Positions 1 through 9,329 of a stretch of DNA of 64,000 nt are shown here, piece by piece (the stretch's first letter is position 1; every line of letters starts with the position of its first letter). The stretch is from Symbiodinium sp. CCMP2592 (taxonomy: Eukaryota; Sar; Dinophyceae; Suessiales; Symbiodiniaceae). The translations under genes and the position numbers were made by a program. The notes beneath the pieces are model-generated. The model saw only the letters and a program-made list of their open reading frames with translations. It was not told where the DNA came from and did no database searches. The DNA is taken from positions 1 to 64,000 of the forward strand of contig CAJNDT010004646.1 of assembly GCA_905221615.1 (NCBI GenBank). Reading direction: 5' to 3'.

Positions 1-112
1 CCGGCTCGCGCTCTTCGCGGACCTCGGCAGCTGCGGGATCTCGGAGGCCCGCTCCGCGGATTCCTTTTTGTGTCAGAGCCCGGCCGGAGTCCAAGAGCTT
101 GCTGCTCCTGAG

Positions 113-222
113 AGCGACGTTCTTGGAGACGTTGCAGCTCCTCCTCCTTGAGTCACGGCTCTAGCACAGCGACGTTCTTGGAGACGTTGCAGCTCCTCCT
201 CCTTGAGTCACGGCTCTAGCAC
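113..222. repeat. Two-copy 55-bp tandem repeat
   Basis: Positions 113-167 and 168-222 are two adjacent copies of a 55-bp unit beginning AGCGACGTTCTTGG and ending CTCTAGCAC. No coding signal goes with it. The rest of 1-112 holds nothing I recognise. Confidence 0.9.
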
Positions 223-299
223 ACAGCACAGCAGAGACTACTCCTTCGTCTTCTCATGTTTCGACTTGTTGCTCCATTCACCGAAACATGTAAAGTATT

Positions 300-445
300 T
301 ACATATATGCATGCACATATATCTATATACATATTTGCATATCTGTATACATAAGAATACATATATATATATATGTAATATGTATGTACGTATGTATGTA
401 TATGTGTTTCTGTACATACCTTTATAAAGGTATACTATAAACCGT
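300..445. repeat. AT-rich TATA/TGTA microsatellite
   Basis: Degenerate runs of TATA, ACATA and TGTATG. The open frames here are simple-sequence artefacts. 446-700 holds no gene I can support. Confidence 0.8.
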
Positions 446-710
446 ATACACATATTATGTATCGGGGGAGGGAAAGGGAGAGGGAGAGAGAGGCAAAAGG
501 AGCGCTCCTTGTACAACTCTACGCTGCCGTGCGCACAAACACTCACATCCACCCAGAGATATGTGCGACGAGGGCCAAGTGGGCTGCCGACACTTAGTTA
601 GTGTGTTTGCTTGCGAGCTTTCCATTGGTGCCAGTGAGTGACCATGTTGGAACTAGCTTGGCATTGTGCCTGCTTCGAGTGGGGATGAGGATCGGAGAGC
701 ATGAGTGTGC

Positions 711-945
711 ATGTGCACACACACATACACGTACACCTACACGCACACACACACACACACAGACTGACACAGACACACAAACACACACACACACAGACAC
801 AGACAGACACAGACACAGACACACACACACACACACACACACAGACACAGACAGACACAGACACAGACACACACAGCCACACACTCACACTCACACACAC
901 ACACACAGACACACACACGCACACAAAGACACAGAAACAGACACA
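711..945. repeat. CA/GACA microsatellite
   Basis: About 235 bp of (CA)n interrupted by CAGACACAGA motifs. It gives long His/Thr or Cys/Val open frames on both strands that are not genes. Confidence 0.95.
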
Positions 946-952
946 CATTTGT

Positions 953-1238
953 TTTGGCTCGGCACGTACTAATGCGAAGGAAGACAGACAGGAGCAGGCG
1001 AGACAAAGACAGATTGCAACAAGTCGTCGTCACGGGTTGGGTTTCTGGCCCAAATGGGATAAGGGGTAGGTTTCGGTCCTTCATTCCACACGCAAGGAAT
1101 GGAATGTGTTGAAGGGTAAGGGTCCCGTCCCTCCGCGTCGTCGTCGCGCCAGACGCAAGGAACGTCATATGGTGCTGTCTGCGAAGTGCAATGCTGACAA
1201 CAACATGTAACACGTTGATATGGGTTCTGTCCCGTTGA
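953..1238. repeat. 286-bp direct repeat, copy 1
   Basis: This block recurs at 1926-2210 in the same orientation with a few substitutions and small indels. Both copies start at TTTGGCTC and end at CCCGTTGA. The 687 bp between them (1239-1925) contains no gene I can support. The spacing could be the 3' repeat set of another lost retroelement, but no coding body is attached. Confidence 0.9.
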
Positions 1239-1925
1239 GGATACCAGCTGCGGACTCAGCCACCCGCTTACTCCTCTGAGCAGGTACGTTTTCACGTCTG
1301 CTACTCATGGTTTTCGTTGGTCCCAACAAGAGTAACAGACCTGAGACCCCCTGCGCATCCTAAAGCGAACATCTAACAGAGCATGCAGTCCCCCTGCCTA
1401 AAAAACTTGCGAGCAAACTGTTGCGATGAAAGGCTCCTTCTGTCGCCATGTTCAGGTGTGTACACACACAGGCCCTGACTAATACTTCAGGGCTTCATCC
1501 ACTTCGGCCTCACACCTTAGACCTTTAGGAAGAAAACCCCGTAACCTTGCACAACACATGCATCACTCTCCTACGGGCACTGACAATAGCAGATCACACA
1601 CAGCGCAAACCCTCACTGCCTGAAGCCTACCCGAGTCGCGTTGCCTAGCCCCATCCCCAGCAACCCTCTGAATTCGCACGTGCATATGCCATCGCTCTGC
1701 TCGTCACGCTGCAAACGTTCGCCATCGTTCGGCAAAGATGACCAAGATGAAAGGCATCGGAAAAATTCAGCAACTGAAGCTGGCACCTATGATGATGATC
1801 CAGCCTGTGAAGCTCAGTTGGCTCGTCAAGTTGTGCATCCACTATCACGGGCTTGGGCTTTTGCCCACTCTGATCTGGCCCCAAGTTTCGGGTAAGCCAG
1901 AATCTGGAGCCAGAACGACACGCAC

Positions 1926-2210
1926 TTTGGCTCAGCACGTGCTGATGCGAAGGAAGACAGACAGGAGCAGGCGAGACAAAGACAGATTGCAACAAGTCGT
2001 CACGGGTTGGGTTTCTGGCCCAAATGGGATAAAGGGGTAGGTTTCGGTCACTCATTCCACACGCAAGGAATGGAATGTGTTGAGGGATAAGGGTCCCGTC
2101 CCTCCGCGTCGTCGTCGCGCCAGACACAAGGAACGTCATATGGTGCTGTCTGCGAAGTGCAATGCTGACAACAACATGTAACACGTTGATATGGGTTCTG
2201 TCCCCGTTGA
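1926..2210. repeat. 285-bp direct repeat, copy 2
   Basis: Second copy of the 953-1238 block. It differs by one missing CGT triplet, two single-base indels and several substitutions. 2211-2461 has no recognised feature. Confidence 0.9.
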
Positions 2211-2461
2211 AACGCCCGCACCCGCACCTGCACGTATGCAGCTGTGGAGGGCATCGATCCCAGCCAACAATCGTACAAGCATGACCAGCTTCGCTCGTGA
2301 CCGCTCGTGTCGGCCTAGTTAAATGTGCTCACAACCACTGCCCTTTCGCTGTACCGCTTTGCCCAAAGAGCAACCATGAGCATCACATGGAGAACAGGAA
2401 AACTGACACCAGACAGCTCCGGACTTCCTAGCACAACCGACAAAGGCAGCAACGCAAAATA

Positions 2462-2710
2462 CATGTGATCGCAACGAGATCCTTTTGCTCCATCACGCCA
2501 GGAGTAGCTTGTAGAGATGGCTTGCATCTCTGTGGAAGTTCCCACGAAGGATCCTCTGATTAAGCTAAGCTAAGCCCTAAAGCCCACTCGGAAGAAGCGC
2601 TCTTCGGAGGGGACCTCTGCATAGTAAAACAGAGGCTCAACTGAGAAGCTGCACATCTGACCTGCACGACACAGGTGTGCCAGAAAGAAACAAGCTTCTC
2701 AGCCATCCTT
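2462..2710 (-). repeat. B2 repeat, 3' terminus of the YR element
   Basis: 249-bp direct copy of 2851-3095. It has a 5-bp duplication (CTAAG unit), one missing T and several substitutions relative to B1. Its outer edge, at CATG near 2462, marks the 3' end of the element on the minus strand. Confidence 0.9.
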
Positions 2711-2777
2711 TCCGAACCACCCGGTCGGAACCGAATCCACCGGGCGGCGCGGGCGGGAGATGAAAACTGCTTTTGAA

Positions 2778-2854
2778 CGGCCTGATGAAAAGACTCCGCT
2801 GATCACAAGCACAAGTTCACACTCAACAGGTTTCGCAATTCACATGATTCCATG
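2778..2854 (-). repeat. A2 repeat of the YR element
   Basis: 77 bp identical to A1 once A1 is rejoined across the LINE insertion (14162-14121, then 8629-8595 on the minus strand). It abuts B1, sharing CATG. This intact copy is what proves the nested insertion. Confidence 0.93.
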
Positions 2855-3095
2855 TGATCGCAACGAGATCCTTTTTGCTCCATCACGCCAGGAGTAGCTT
2901 GTAGAGATGGCTTGCATCTCTGTGGAAGTTCCCACGAGGGATCCTCTAATTAAGCTAAGCCCTAAAGCCCACTCGGAAGAAGCGCTCTTCGGAGGGGACC
3001 TCTGCGCAGCAAAAGAGAGGCTCAACTGAGAAGCTGCACATCTGACCTGCACGACACAGGTGTGCCAGAAGGAAACAAGCTTCTCAGCCATCCTT
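2851..3095 (-). repeat. B1 repeat of the YR element
   Basis: 245-bp copy of B2. Its first 74 bp on the minus strand overlap the 3' end of the recombinase frame, so the recombinase C-terminal codons lie within the repeat. Confidence 0.9.
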
Positions 3096-4134
3096 CACGG
3101 TTCCTACCTGGCTTTAGCCGTCGAAAGAAATGTCGCTGCACGATTGGCCGTGCCAACTTGAGGTGCGCAATGGTTGCCACAGCATCTTGCAGATACACCC
3201 TCGCCGAGGACGTGGACGCCCAGCGGCAGCGTAGTAGAGTGCGTTCCATGCTCTGGTATGCAAGGAAATCCCAAGTGGCCCCACCTCGGCGCAGAGAGTA
3301 CACATTAATTTTTAATTCGGCCAAATCAAATTCGTTGATAAACAGCTTGAAGCACTCGCGAAAGAAATCCGGTCCGCGTCGCAGAAGCAGTTCATCATCA
3401 GACATGCCGACACAGGCACGATGGAGCCACTTGACTGCTATTTGTCTGTTAATCACCACCATCTCTTCTTGTCCGGTTCGCTTACCAGCCTTCGTCAGCC
3501 CCAGTCGCAAGGCTGCCCTCGAAGTGTAAAAGGTGATGTCTCCGACACGCAATTGGTAGAGCTCGCCGCTCCTCAAAATGCCATCGAAGCAAATCAACAG
3601 CCCCGCAGCGATGTCTGGAAGCGCCAGGCAAGCAGCCAAGCCTGCCATACCGAGGACCAGCAAAGGACTCAGAGGCAACACTCGCATCGGTGGTTCAATA
3701 CGTTGCCATACCTTGACCAGCTTCCAAGATAACTTTAAATGCCCCTGGCATTCAGGCAAAAAGTACTGCAGCCCCGCTAGTCCGTCGCTAGCCAGACCTT
3801 TCCGTTGCCCATCGGCATACAGAAACTCAACCCAGGACGCTGCAGCCTCGCAGAGCTGATTGGCCTGGCCAGCCACCAGGTTAGCATCTGCAAGGTAAGT
3901 CAGGAAACTCATGCATATCCGTGAACAGTGAACAGTGGCCCACTTGAACAGTTGACTTTGTATTCCAGTACGAGGCCATGCCTTAGCACGAAACGGAATC
4001 CCTGCATCCAACGGAACGTCTGTACCGCTCTTCTCAGCAATTCGCAAGAAATGAGGGACAAGGCGGACAACCTCAGACGAGGGGAGTGTTTGCTTGACAA
4101 AAGAGGGTCGATCAGTCCAGCAAGCGGGAGCCAC
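3022..4134 (-). CDS. Tyrosine recombinase of the retroelement
   Basis: Frame of 370 codons. A tyrosine recombinase would integrate the circular DNA intermediate of this type of element by strand exchange at short homology. The C-terminal half has the catalytic pattern: Arg188 in ILRSGEL, a basic beta-hairpin with Lys215 (TKAGKRTGQE), the second box YSLRRGGATW (Arg282/283, with Tyr279 where His is usual), Trp305 in CRWAS, and nucleophile candidate Tyr314 in ARVYLQD. The N-terminal ~110 residues resemble a SAM-like core-binding domain only in position. The frame overlaps the methyltransferase frame at 3909-4134 in another phase, and no ATG begins it, so it was probably translated as a fusion by frameshift or has since decayed. 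Residues up to about 30 may be overlap rather than real protein. Confidence 0.82.
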   Translation of the reverse strand: MAPACWTDRPSFVKQTLPSSEVVRLVPHFLRIAEKSGTDVPLDAGIPFRAKAWPRTGIQSQLFKWATVHCSRICMSFLTYLADANLVAGQANQLCEAAASWVEFLYADGQRKGLASDGLAGLQYFLPECQGHLKLSWKLVKVWQRIEPPMRVLPLSPLLVLGMAGLAACLALPDIAAGLLICFDGILRSGELYQLRVGDITFYTSRAALRLGLTKAGKRTGQEEMVVINRQIAVKWLHRACVGMSDDELLLRRGPDFFRECFKLFINEFDLAELKINVYSLRRGGATWDFLAYQSMERTLLRCRWASTSSARVYLQDAVATIAHLKLARPIVQRHFFRRLKPGRNREGWLRSLFPSGTPVSCRSDVQLLS

Positions 4135-5186
4135 ACCACTTGCAGGAAAGATTGGCGCTGCCTAATCCGGCTACTCCCATACATGTGCAGCAGCTCGTCA
4201 AGCAAAACCAGAACTGTAAAAACACAGTAAGTACCACCAACGACGGAGTCCACCAAAGTTTGGCGCGCAACTCCCTTATGTTTTGGATGCACTCCTTGAC
4301 TAAGGTAGTTGTCATCGAAGCCCATGAGACGCTCGCGTTCAGATGAAGATGGCAGCCTTAACACACCATCCTCAGTAGTAAGCATGAACCGCTGGTCATA
4401 ACATTCGACATCAAATCGATGCAGATCATGACGCCACCTGGTTACTGCCTCCATGCTAGCATCACTCACAGTCGCGTCCCTAGGAGGCAGCTTCCTAGGG
4501 CGAGGTCGCGTAAAGACCGGCAAGGCCTGACAATCAGGAGCATGCCACGAACTCACCTCATCAACCCACGCCTCCTTATCACCTCGCACGTCGGGGAAAA
4601 CCCACTCAAAGAACAGTTCATGATCTACCAGGGTTTCTCCTGGCATGAGCGAGATGCCCCAGGTGACCCAGAAGAGCCTGGGCCGCCGGACCCACGTGAA
4701 GTACTTTGAGTCGACAAGGTAAGGCTTGAGATCCAATGCCTCGTTGAACGAACGAATGTCGTCCGGCGGGATATTTGCCAAGTTCTCAACCATGAGATGA
4801 ACTGGTACAGCGAACGAATCTCTCAGCAAACTGTAAATCCGATTGATATCAAAGAAGAGACTCGCATCGTTCTTACTCAATGAAGTACAGGGGGAAGCCG
4901 CAGCAAGGAGAACAAAGTCCAGTCGATAACCTACCGAAGTCACCAGTTTCGAGATGGTTTCCGCATCAATGTGCTCCACTTTCCCTAGCTGTATTACGCC
5001 CGGGAATCGTGTACGAGAAAGCCGCAACTCATCACGATCAAGTGCAGACATGGCATAGCCTTGCACCGCACAGGGCAGCCTAGTCATACCACACATCACA
5101 CCACTCGCACCATCAAACAGTGATACCACCAGTACCCTCGGACCTGAGCTCATGCTGCGCTGCATACTGCCTGTGGTTTGAAACAT
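3909..5186 (-). CDS. DNMT3-like DNA cytosine-5 methyltransferase domain
   Basis: Frame of 425 codons. C5-methyltransferase motifs are in order: motif I VVSLFDGASG (about 20-29, S-adenosylmethionine binding), motif IV SPCTSLS with the catalytic Cys100, motif VI VENL (133-136), the RPRLFW block (168-173) in the position of motif VIII, motif IX-like SSERERLMGF (281-290), and motif X-like near 309-320. SPC-x-x-LS rather than PPCQ, and the RPRLFW block, point to the DNMT3 type. It follows an RNase H fragment with no gap and precedes the recombinase, so it belongs to the retroelement polyprotein. Residues after ~330 overlap the recombinase in another frame and may be untranslated. The methyltransferase frame itself is intact although gag and RT are broken. 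No ADD or PWWP domain is visible. Confidence 0.85.
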   Translation of the reverse strand: MFQTTGSMQRSMSSGPRVLVVSLFDGASGVMCGMTRLPCAVQGYAMSALDRDELRLSRTRFPGVIQLGKVEHIDAETISKLVTSVGYRLDFVLLAAASPCTSLSKNDASLFFDINRIYSLLRDSFAVPVHLMVENLANIPPDDIRSFNEALDLKPYLVDSKYFTWVRRPRLFWVTWGISLMPGETLVDHELFFEWVFPDVRGDKEAWVDEVSSWHAPDCQALPVFTRPRPRKLPPRDATVSDASMEAVTRWRHDLHRFDVECYDQRFMLTTEDGVLRLPSSSERERLMGFDDNYLSQGVHPKHKGVARQTLVDSVVGGTYCVFTVLVLLDELLHMYGSSRIRQRQSFLQVVWLPLAGLIDPLLSSKHSPRLRLSALSLISCELLRRAVQTFRWMQGFRFVLRHGLVLEYKVNCSSGPLFTVHGYA

Positions 5187-6570
5187 TCAGTGTCAAACGG
5201 TGCTGTATCCAACTTTGACAAGAGCTCCTCCCCCGCCGAAGTCAAACCAGACGAGACGCACATGCCCCCACCCATTGTAGAGGCATCCGAACAAGTGACC
5301 AGCCCCGACACTGGAGTCCGTAAGTCCGTCACGGCCAAACTCAATAATGAACCCGCTGTGATGAGCTCGGAAGCATGTGCAAAAGGAAGCTTTGAAGCAC
5401 GACACCACATCGACTTGGGCCAACACTTGTTGAGCACCGCCATGCAAGGACGACGAAACTCGAAGCAACGGGTAAGGCGACCCAACACCACCATTGTCAT
5501 ACGTGGTGACAGCGCAGGGCGTGACAGTGCCCAAATGATCAACCAACCTTTTCGAGCATCTTCTCACGGGGGGCAGACATTAGCCCATTCACACCATCCA
5601 CCTCAGCACCCATTCGAACAACGCACGGCTCCCGAACATGAGCTTTCTTCTCAGAGATTCCAATACCAATGCGATCGTATAAAAGGCGCTGCCTATAGCT
5701 TGTGTGGGTGACATAGTGTTAACCAAAGCTTGCCACGTATGTTTAGCCACCTTTTCAGGACAATCAAAATCATCCAAATAGTATTGGAACCATTTCCCCC
5801 CACCGTCAACTGCGCCACGCGGGATAGGCCGATCACGCCGCCACTCATCAGACGGCTCCAACCCAGCCCCCACTGGCACACACGCCGTTGAAAAAGGCTC
5901 ACCGCATTTATCCAACCCATCGGGATAACAGCTGACGCAACATGAATGGTAGCAACGTCTGGGCGCCCAACCAAATGTCCTGGAACCGGCATCTTGAACG
6001 CCATGAGCTTCCTCCAGGCCTCCGGGAGTTTCCACGCATAGAAAGCCCCCTTCTGGTCGTCACCCGTCCACAGCAGAACTTCATTTGGCAGCAAATGAAT
6101 ACCGCTCCAATGGCTCGAGCCCCTGCCATCAACTTTTGAAGGGAATTAGCCAGGACTAAATTCATGATGAGCCGTGTCACACGACTCTCCCCCGGCGCCG
6201 GTTCGCCGCGTTTCGCGACAGCAAAAACCCGATTAAGAACGGGAACCCCGTCCACATGTTCAAAGACCTCTTCAATGTCAATCGGTACCACGATCCCTTT
6301 GCGGTATAGAGTGGCTACCACACGCTCCCATTCCGCAGCTGAAACATTCATGGAAGCCGATGGTAAAGGACGGGGCCATGAGCTAGGATCAAGAAGGGCC
6401 CAACTCGGGTCATGAACCCAACGCTTAACCTCATCATCCGCAATCGCTGAAGCATCCAAGCTCCCTGCGACACCATCCTCCGGGAGCCCCGGAGCCAGCT
6501 CCTCCAGTCGCAGCGGAAGGGCTTTAAGAACGGCATCCCCAGTGGAATCAACCTGCCGCGCCCGAATCAA
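5150..6570 (-). pseudogene. Reverse transcriptase and clipped RNase H, frameshifted
   Basis: RT motifs are split over three phases. RVTRLIMNLVLANS lies near 6180-6130; GDDQKGAFYAW (motif A region) near 6070-6035; IPMGWINAVSLFQ (motif B, of the kind seen in DIRS-type RTs) near 5930-5890; FQYYLDDFD (motif C) near 5790-5765. At least two frameshifts separate them. An RNase H start, CSDASTMGGGMCVSSG, lies near 5290-5245 in the 5150-5542 frame. After this first RNase H motif the sequence runs straight into the methyltransferase, so the remaining RNase H motifs are missing. That junction looks like the structure of the family rather than local decay, since the reading continues through it. Confidence 0.8.
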
Positions 6571-7211
6571 CTCCGCGAAATCACCCGGCGGCCGGGCCTC
6601 GAGTGGTGAATCGGAGTATCCAAGGCGGCGGCTTGCGCACGAGTCATGACATGCCCGCTAGCCGGCGCTAGCGCATGCCATCCCGTGCCCATGCCATTCA
6701 AAATAATCACAGTCAACAGCCGCCATACTTGACTGCATGCTGCACTCGCTGACTTCTTAAGCTGCTGCTTCCCCAACTTCCGGGCCTCCGCTGAGCGCCA
6801 AACGATAACTCCTGAGACTGGTTGCTTATGTTTCCTTGCAAGGTTAAGGAGGGCACCGAATGCAGGAATGAGCAATGGCAACAGGTCACGCTGTCTGCTC
6901 CCGCAATCACGCTTTTCAGTCCCCCCGGCAAGTGGCGTGATGGTACCTAGGAGTTTTGTGAAATCGCTCAAGAAGCACCGGTCCCTTAAAGAGAGAAGCA
7001 AAAGCTGCAGCAATGAAATCCCAAGTTGGAATTTGTTTTGGCACTCAACCAATGGCATGATTCGCTCAGCAAGTGCATCAAAAGGAACGTCGGGGCCCAC
7101 TAAGAAAAGCTGGAAAAGATCACCCAGGCACTGGGCGAGAGAGTGCCCCGCCTGGCTCGTCAAAGCCCCCAGCCGATCACTGGGGGAACTGCCCCCCCCC
7201 AACCAGACCAT
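6567..7211 (-). CDS. Gag-RT linker region of the YR element
   Basis: Open frame of 214 codons immediately 5' of the RT on the minus strand. I recognise no domain. It contains an amphipathic, Lys-rich stretch (KLGKQQLKKSASAACSQVW) and a downstream segment TRAQAAALDTP leading toward the RT. Position suggests part of the polyprotein between gag and RT. The N-terminal part, with runs of Gly and Leu, may be in the wrong frame. Confidence 0.45.
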   Translation of the reverse strand: MVWLGGGSSPSDRLGALTSQAGHSLAQCLGDLFQLFLVGPDVPFDALAERIMPLVECQNKFQLGISLLQLLLLSLRDRCFLSDFTKLLGTITPLAGGTEKRDCGSRQRDLLPLLIPAFGALLNLARKHKQPVSGVIVWRSAEARKLGKQQLKKSASAACSQVWRLLTVIILNGMGTGWHALAPASGHVMTRAQAAALDTPIHHSRPGRRVISRS

Positions 7212-8530
7212 TCACAGGCTCTTCCGGAGGTGTGCAAACACTCTGTCCTTCCATTTGCTCCTGCTCTCTCCTTCCATTCGGGGTACAGCTTGACGAGCTT
7301 GGGCCATTGTTCCCGTGCTCTCGGGCTCCACCTTCTTCTTCACCGGCATGTCCTCGCTGAAGCTCAGATGCCGCTCCAGCCCCCGGCCACCTTTGGTCGG
7401 AGCACGTCTCTCCAAAGGAGCCCTGAGTGCTGAAGCCCTTTGGGGGCTCCTTCTCGGTGACTGCGATGCCTCTCGTGGAGGAGTCCTCGGTGCAAGGGTC
7501 GGGCGAGGTCGGAGCGTTGCCCTGCTCCGATCCTCCCCCGAGTCCCTAAAGGACGACCAACCCCTTCTTCATGAGAGCCTCACTCTTAGCCGCCTTGAGC
7601 GCCATGGTCGTGGCGTACTCCGTCTCCCGATCAGGTCCTCGGGAAGAAGCTCCAAGTAGCGCCCATACCTCGGATCACCGTTCCTCAAAAACATACTCAA
7701 GGACTTGAACCTTTGCATAAGAAGGTCGGCGGCTCCATCATTTAGCCCCTGGGCCAAAGTCCTCATCTCCCTGAGCCGGCTTTGATTCTTTGCTGGGTAA
7801 CTCGGCAAAAGCACTGACAACAAGTAGCGCGTGACAACCCGGGCATACTTATCCTCACCGACCGCGTCGGCGCCAAAGATCTCCCCCACCTGCTCGCGCA
7901 TGTTCTGCAAGCCCTTGCAAAGGAGACGCCCGCAGCTTCGTCGCCTTTTCGCCACCAGGCTGCTGACACCCAGGCCCCCGTCGAGCCCATCGTCATCATC
8001 TTCTCCTTCGCTGTAGGAGTCCTCCAAGGCCGGCTCCCTCAGATCACGATCACGCTCCCGACGCTGAGGCTTGAGTGCGTTTTTCAAGGCATCCACCACC
8101 TCATCAGACCGGCCTCTTCTCGATCTCGGCTTCGATGCTGAGGCTGCTGCCTGGGCCTTCTCGGCCAGAACCTTTGCCGCACCTGTTGGGTGGCCCTTGG
8201 TCTTCTCATGAAGCTTCACCCGCAGCTCTTTAAGCCTCAACTCCAAAGGACCAGCGGCAGCCGGCTCCATCTGCTCGTCCTTCCCGGTCTCCGCAAGCAT
8301 GCTATCGAGAACATTGGACGTCTCCTTGACCCGGGCCACGAAAAGTCCTTAGGCAATCCACCCGGCTCACCCTCATGCTCAATATACCATCGGTAAAAAC
8401 TGTCCTCGCAACCCAAGTAAGTCAGCTTCACATGTGCACCCGTGTCCTCACAGGGGTAGCCCCGGGCGTCACCCAATTGGAGTCCCCCATGGCCTGGAAG
8501 ATAATCAAATCCCCCAGCGAGCCATATGCA
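7212..8530 (-). pseudogene. Gag-like protein of the YR element, frameshifted
   Basis: The reading passes through several phases. An N-terminal part near 8490-8340 ends at GGLPKDF and continues, after a shift, as VARVKETSNVLDSML in the main frame (7569-8339, 256 codons). That frame holds a Lys/Arg-rich segment (SASKPRSRRGRSDE), an acidic run (YSEGEDDDDGLDGG), then an alpha-helical segment to ELLPEDLIG. Another shift near 7625 gives the continuation TTMALKAAKSEALMKKG. The charged composition and position before RT are typical of gag-like proteins of these elements. No zinc knuckle is visible. Shifts at both ends show the copy is dead. Confidence 0.6.
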
Positions 8531-8594
8531 TCCTCAAACTCTTCCAGTGAATACCGGCAACCCTGGTGGAGAAGAGGTATCGGGGGAGGCCCAT

Positions 8595-8629
8595 CGGCCT
8601 GATGAAAAGACTCCGCTGATCACAAGCAC
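8595..8629 (-). repeat. A1 repeat, inner half
   Basis: 35 bp identical to 2778-2812. Its right end, 8617-8629 (TGATCACAAGCAC), is one copy of the LINE target-site duplication. Confidence 0.92.
8617..8629. repeat. LINE target-site duplication, 3' side
   Basis: TGATCACAAGCAC. It is identical to 14108-14120, and only one copy is present in the uninterrupted A2 repeat (2800-2812). Confidence 0.92.
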
Positions 8630-8883
8630 ATTTTCATTCACACGCAGCGGGGAAGGACTGTCTGTGGTGAAACTTATCGTCCACGCTTTGCGAGGGATCG
8701 ACCTAGTGTGCCCTGCTTTCTACTTGCGCGGTCACTCTTCACGGCAAGCCGTGCCTCAGCGCTGCACTTGCACACGCTCCGCCCCTCAGGGCTGCAAGCT
8801 GTGAAGTGGGAAGCGAATGTGTCTTCAGAGTCTTAAGCGGCGTTATGATTTCGGCACTAGCTTGAAGCTAACCGGCTTGACGA

Positions 8884-9289
8884 GGGGAGAAGCTCCACCT
8901 GATGTTCTCCTACTGTTTAAAAACCCCTGGGGAGAAACTCCACCAGCTGTACACACATGGCAAGGGGAGAAACTCCTCCGATTGTTGGGGAGAGTCTCCT
9001 CCTAAGGGAGCATCTCCGCAAGGCGTCTGGCTCAGGAAGAGGTTGCCATGGCAAGGGCTGTAATTTGCTCGTCATGTCGGAGTGCTAACCGCGCTATGGC
9101 ATTGATCAACTCTTTCGATACATTGCCTTGTCCCTGCTGAGTGTTGCCACTGTTCCCATTTTGGTTTCTGGCTGCTCCATTCCCTCGGCCTCCGCTTCCT
9201 CGTCCCCTGCTTTTGCCCCCTCGCTGTTGTCCTCTGCCTCATTGCTGGGGAGTACCTCCACCACGCTGTCGCTTCAGGGGAGAATCTCC
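8884..9289 (-). repeat. Clustered GGAG/CTCC mini-palindromes in the LINE 3' region
   Basis: On the plus strand the motif GGGGAGAA(A/G/T)CTCC or close variants occurs at about 8884-8896, 8929-8941, 8964-8976, 8987-8999, 9005-9017, 9247-9259 and 9277-9289. In the LINE RNA each copy can form a short GGAG-loop-CUCC hairpin. Spacing is irregular, so this is not a tandem array. A role in recognition of the 3' end by the RT is possible but only inferred. The rest of 8630-9329 is non-coding 3' region. Confidence 0.6.
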
Positions 9290-9329
9290 ACCTGACGGAC
9301 CTGCGTCTCCCCGTTTAGGGGCAGAGCTC

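Noticed and set aside
594-1295. Long Cys/Val- and His/Thr-rich frames on both strands
   Set aside because: They translate a CA microsatellite and the adjoining direct repeat; no gene structure.
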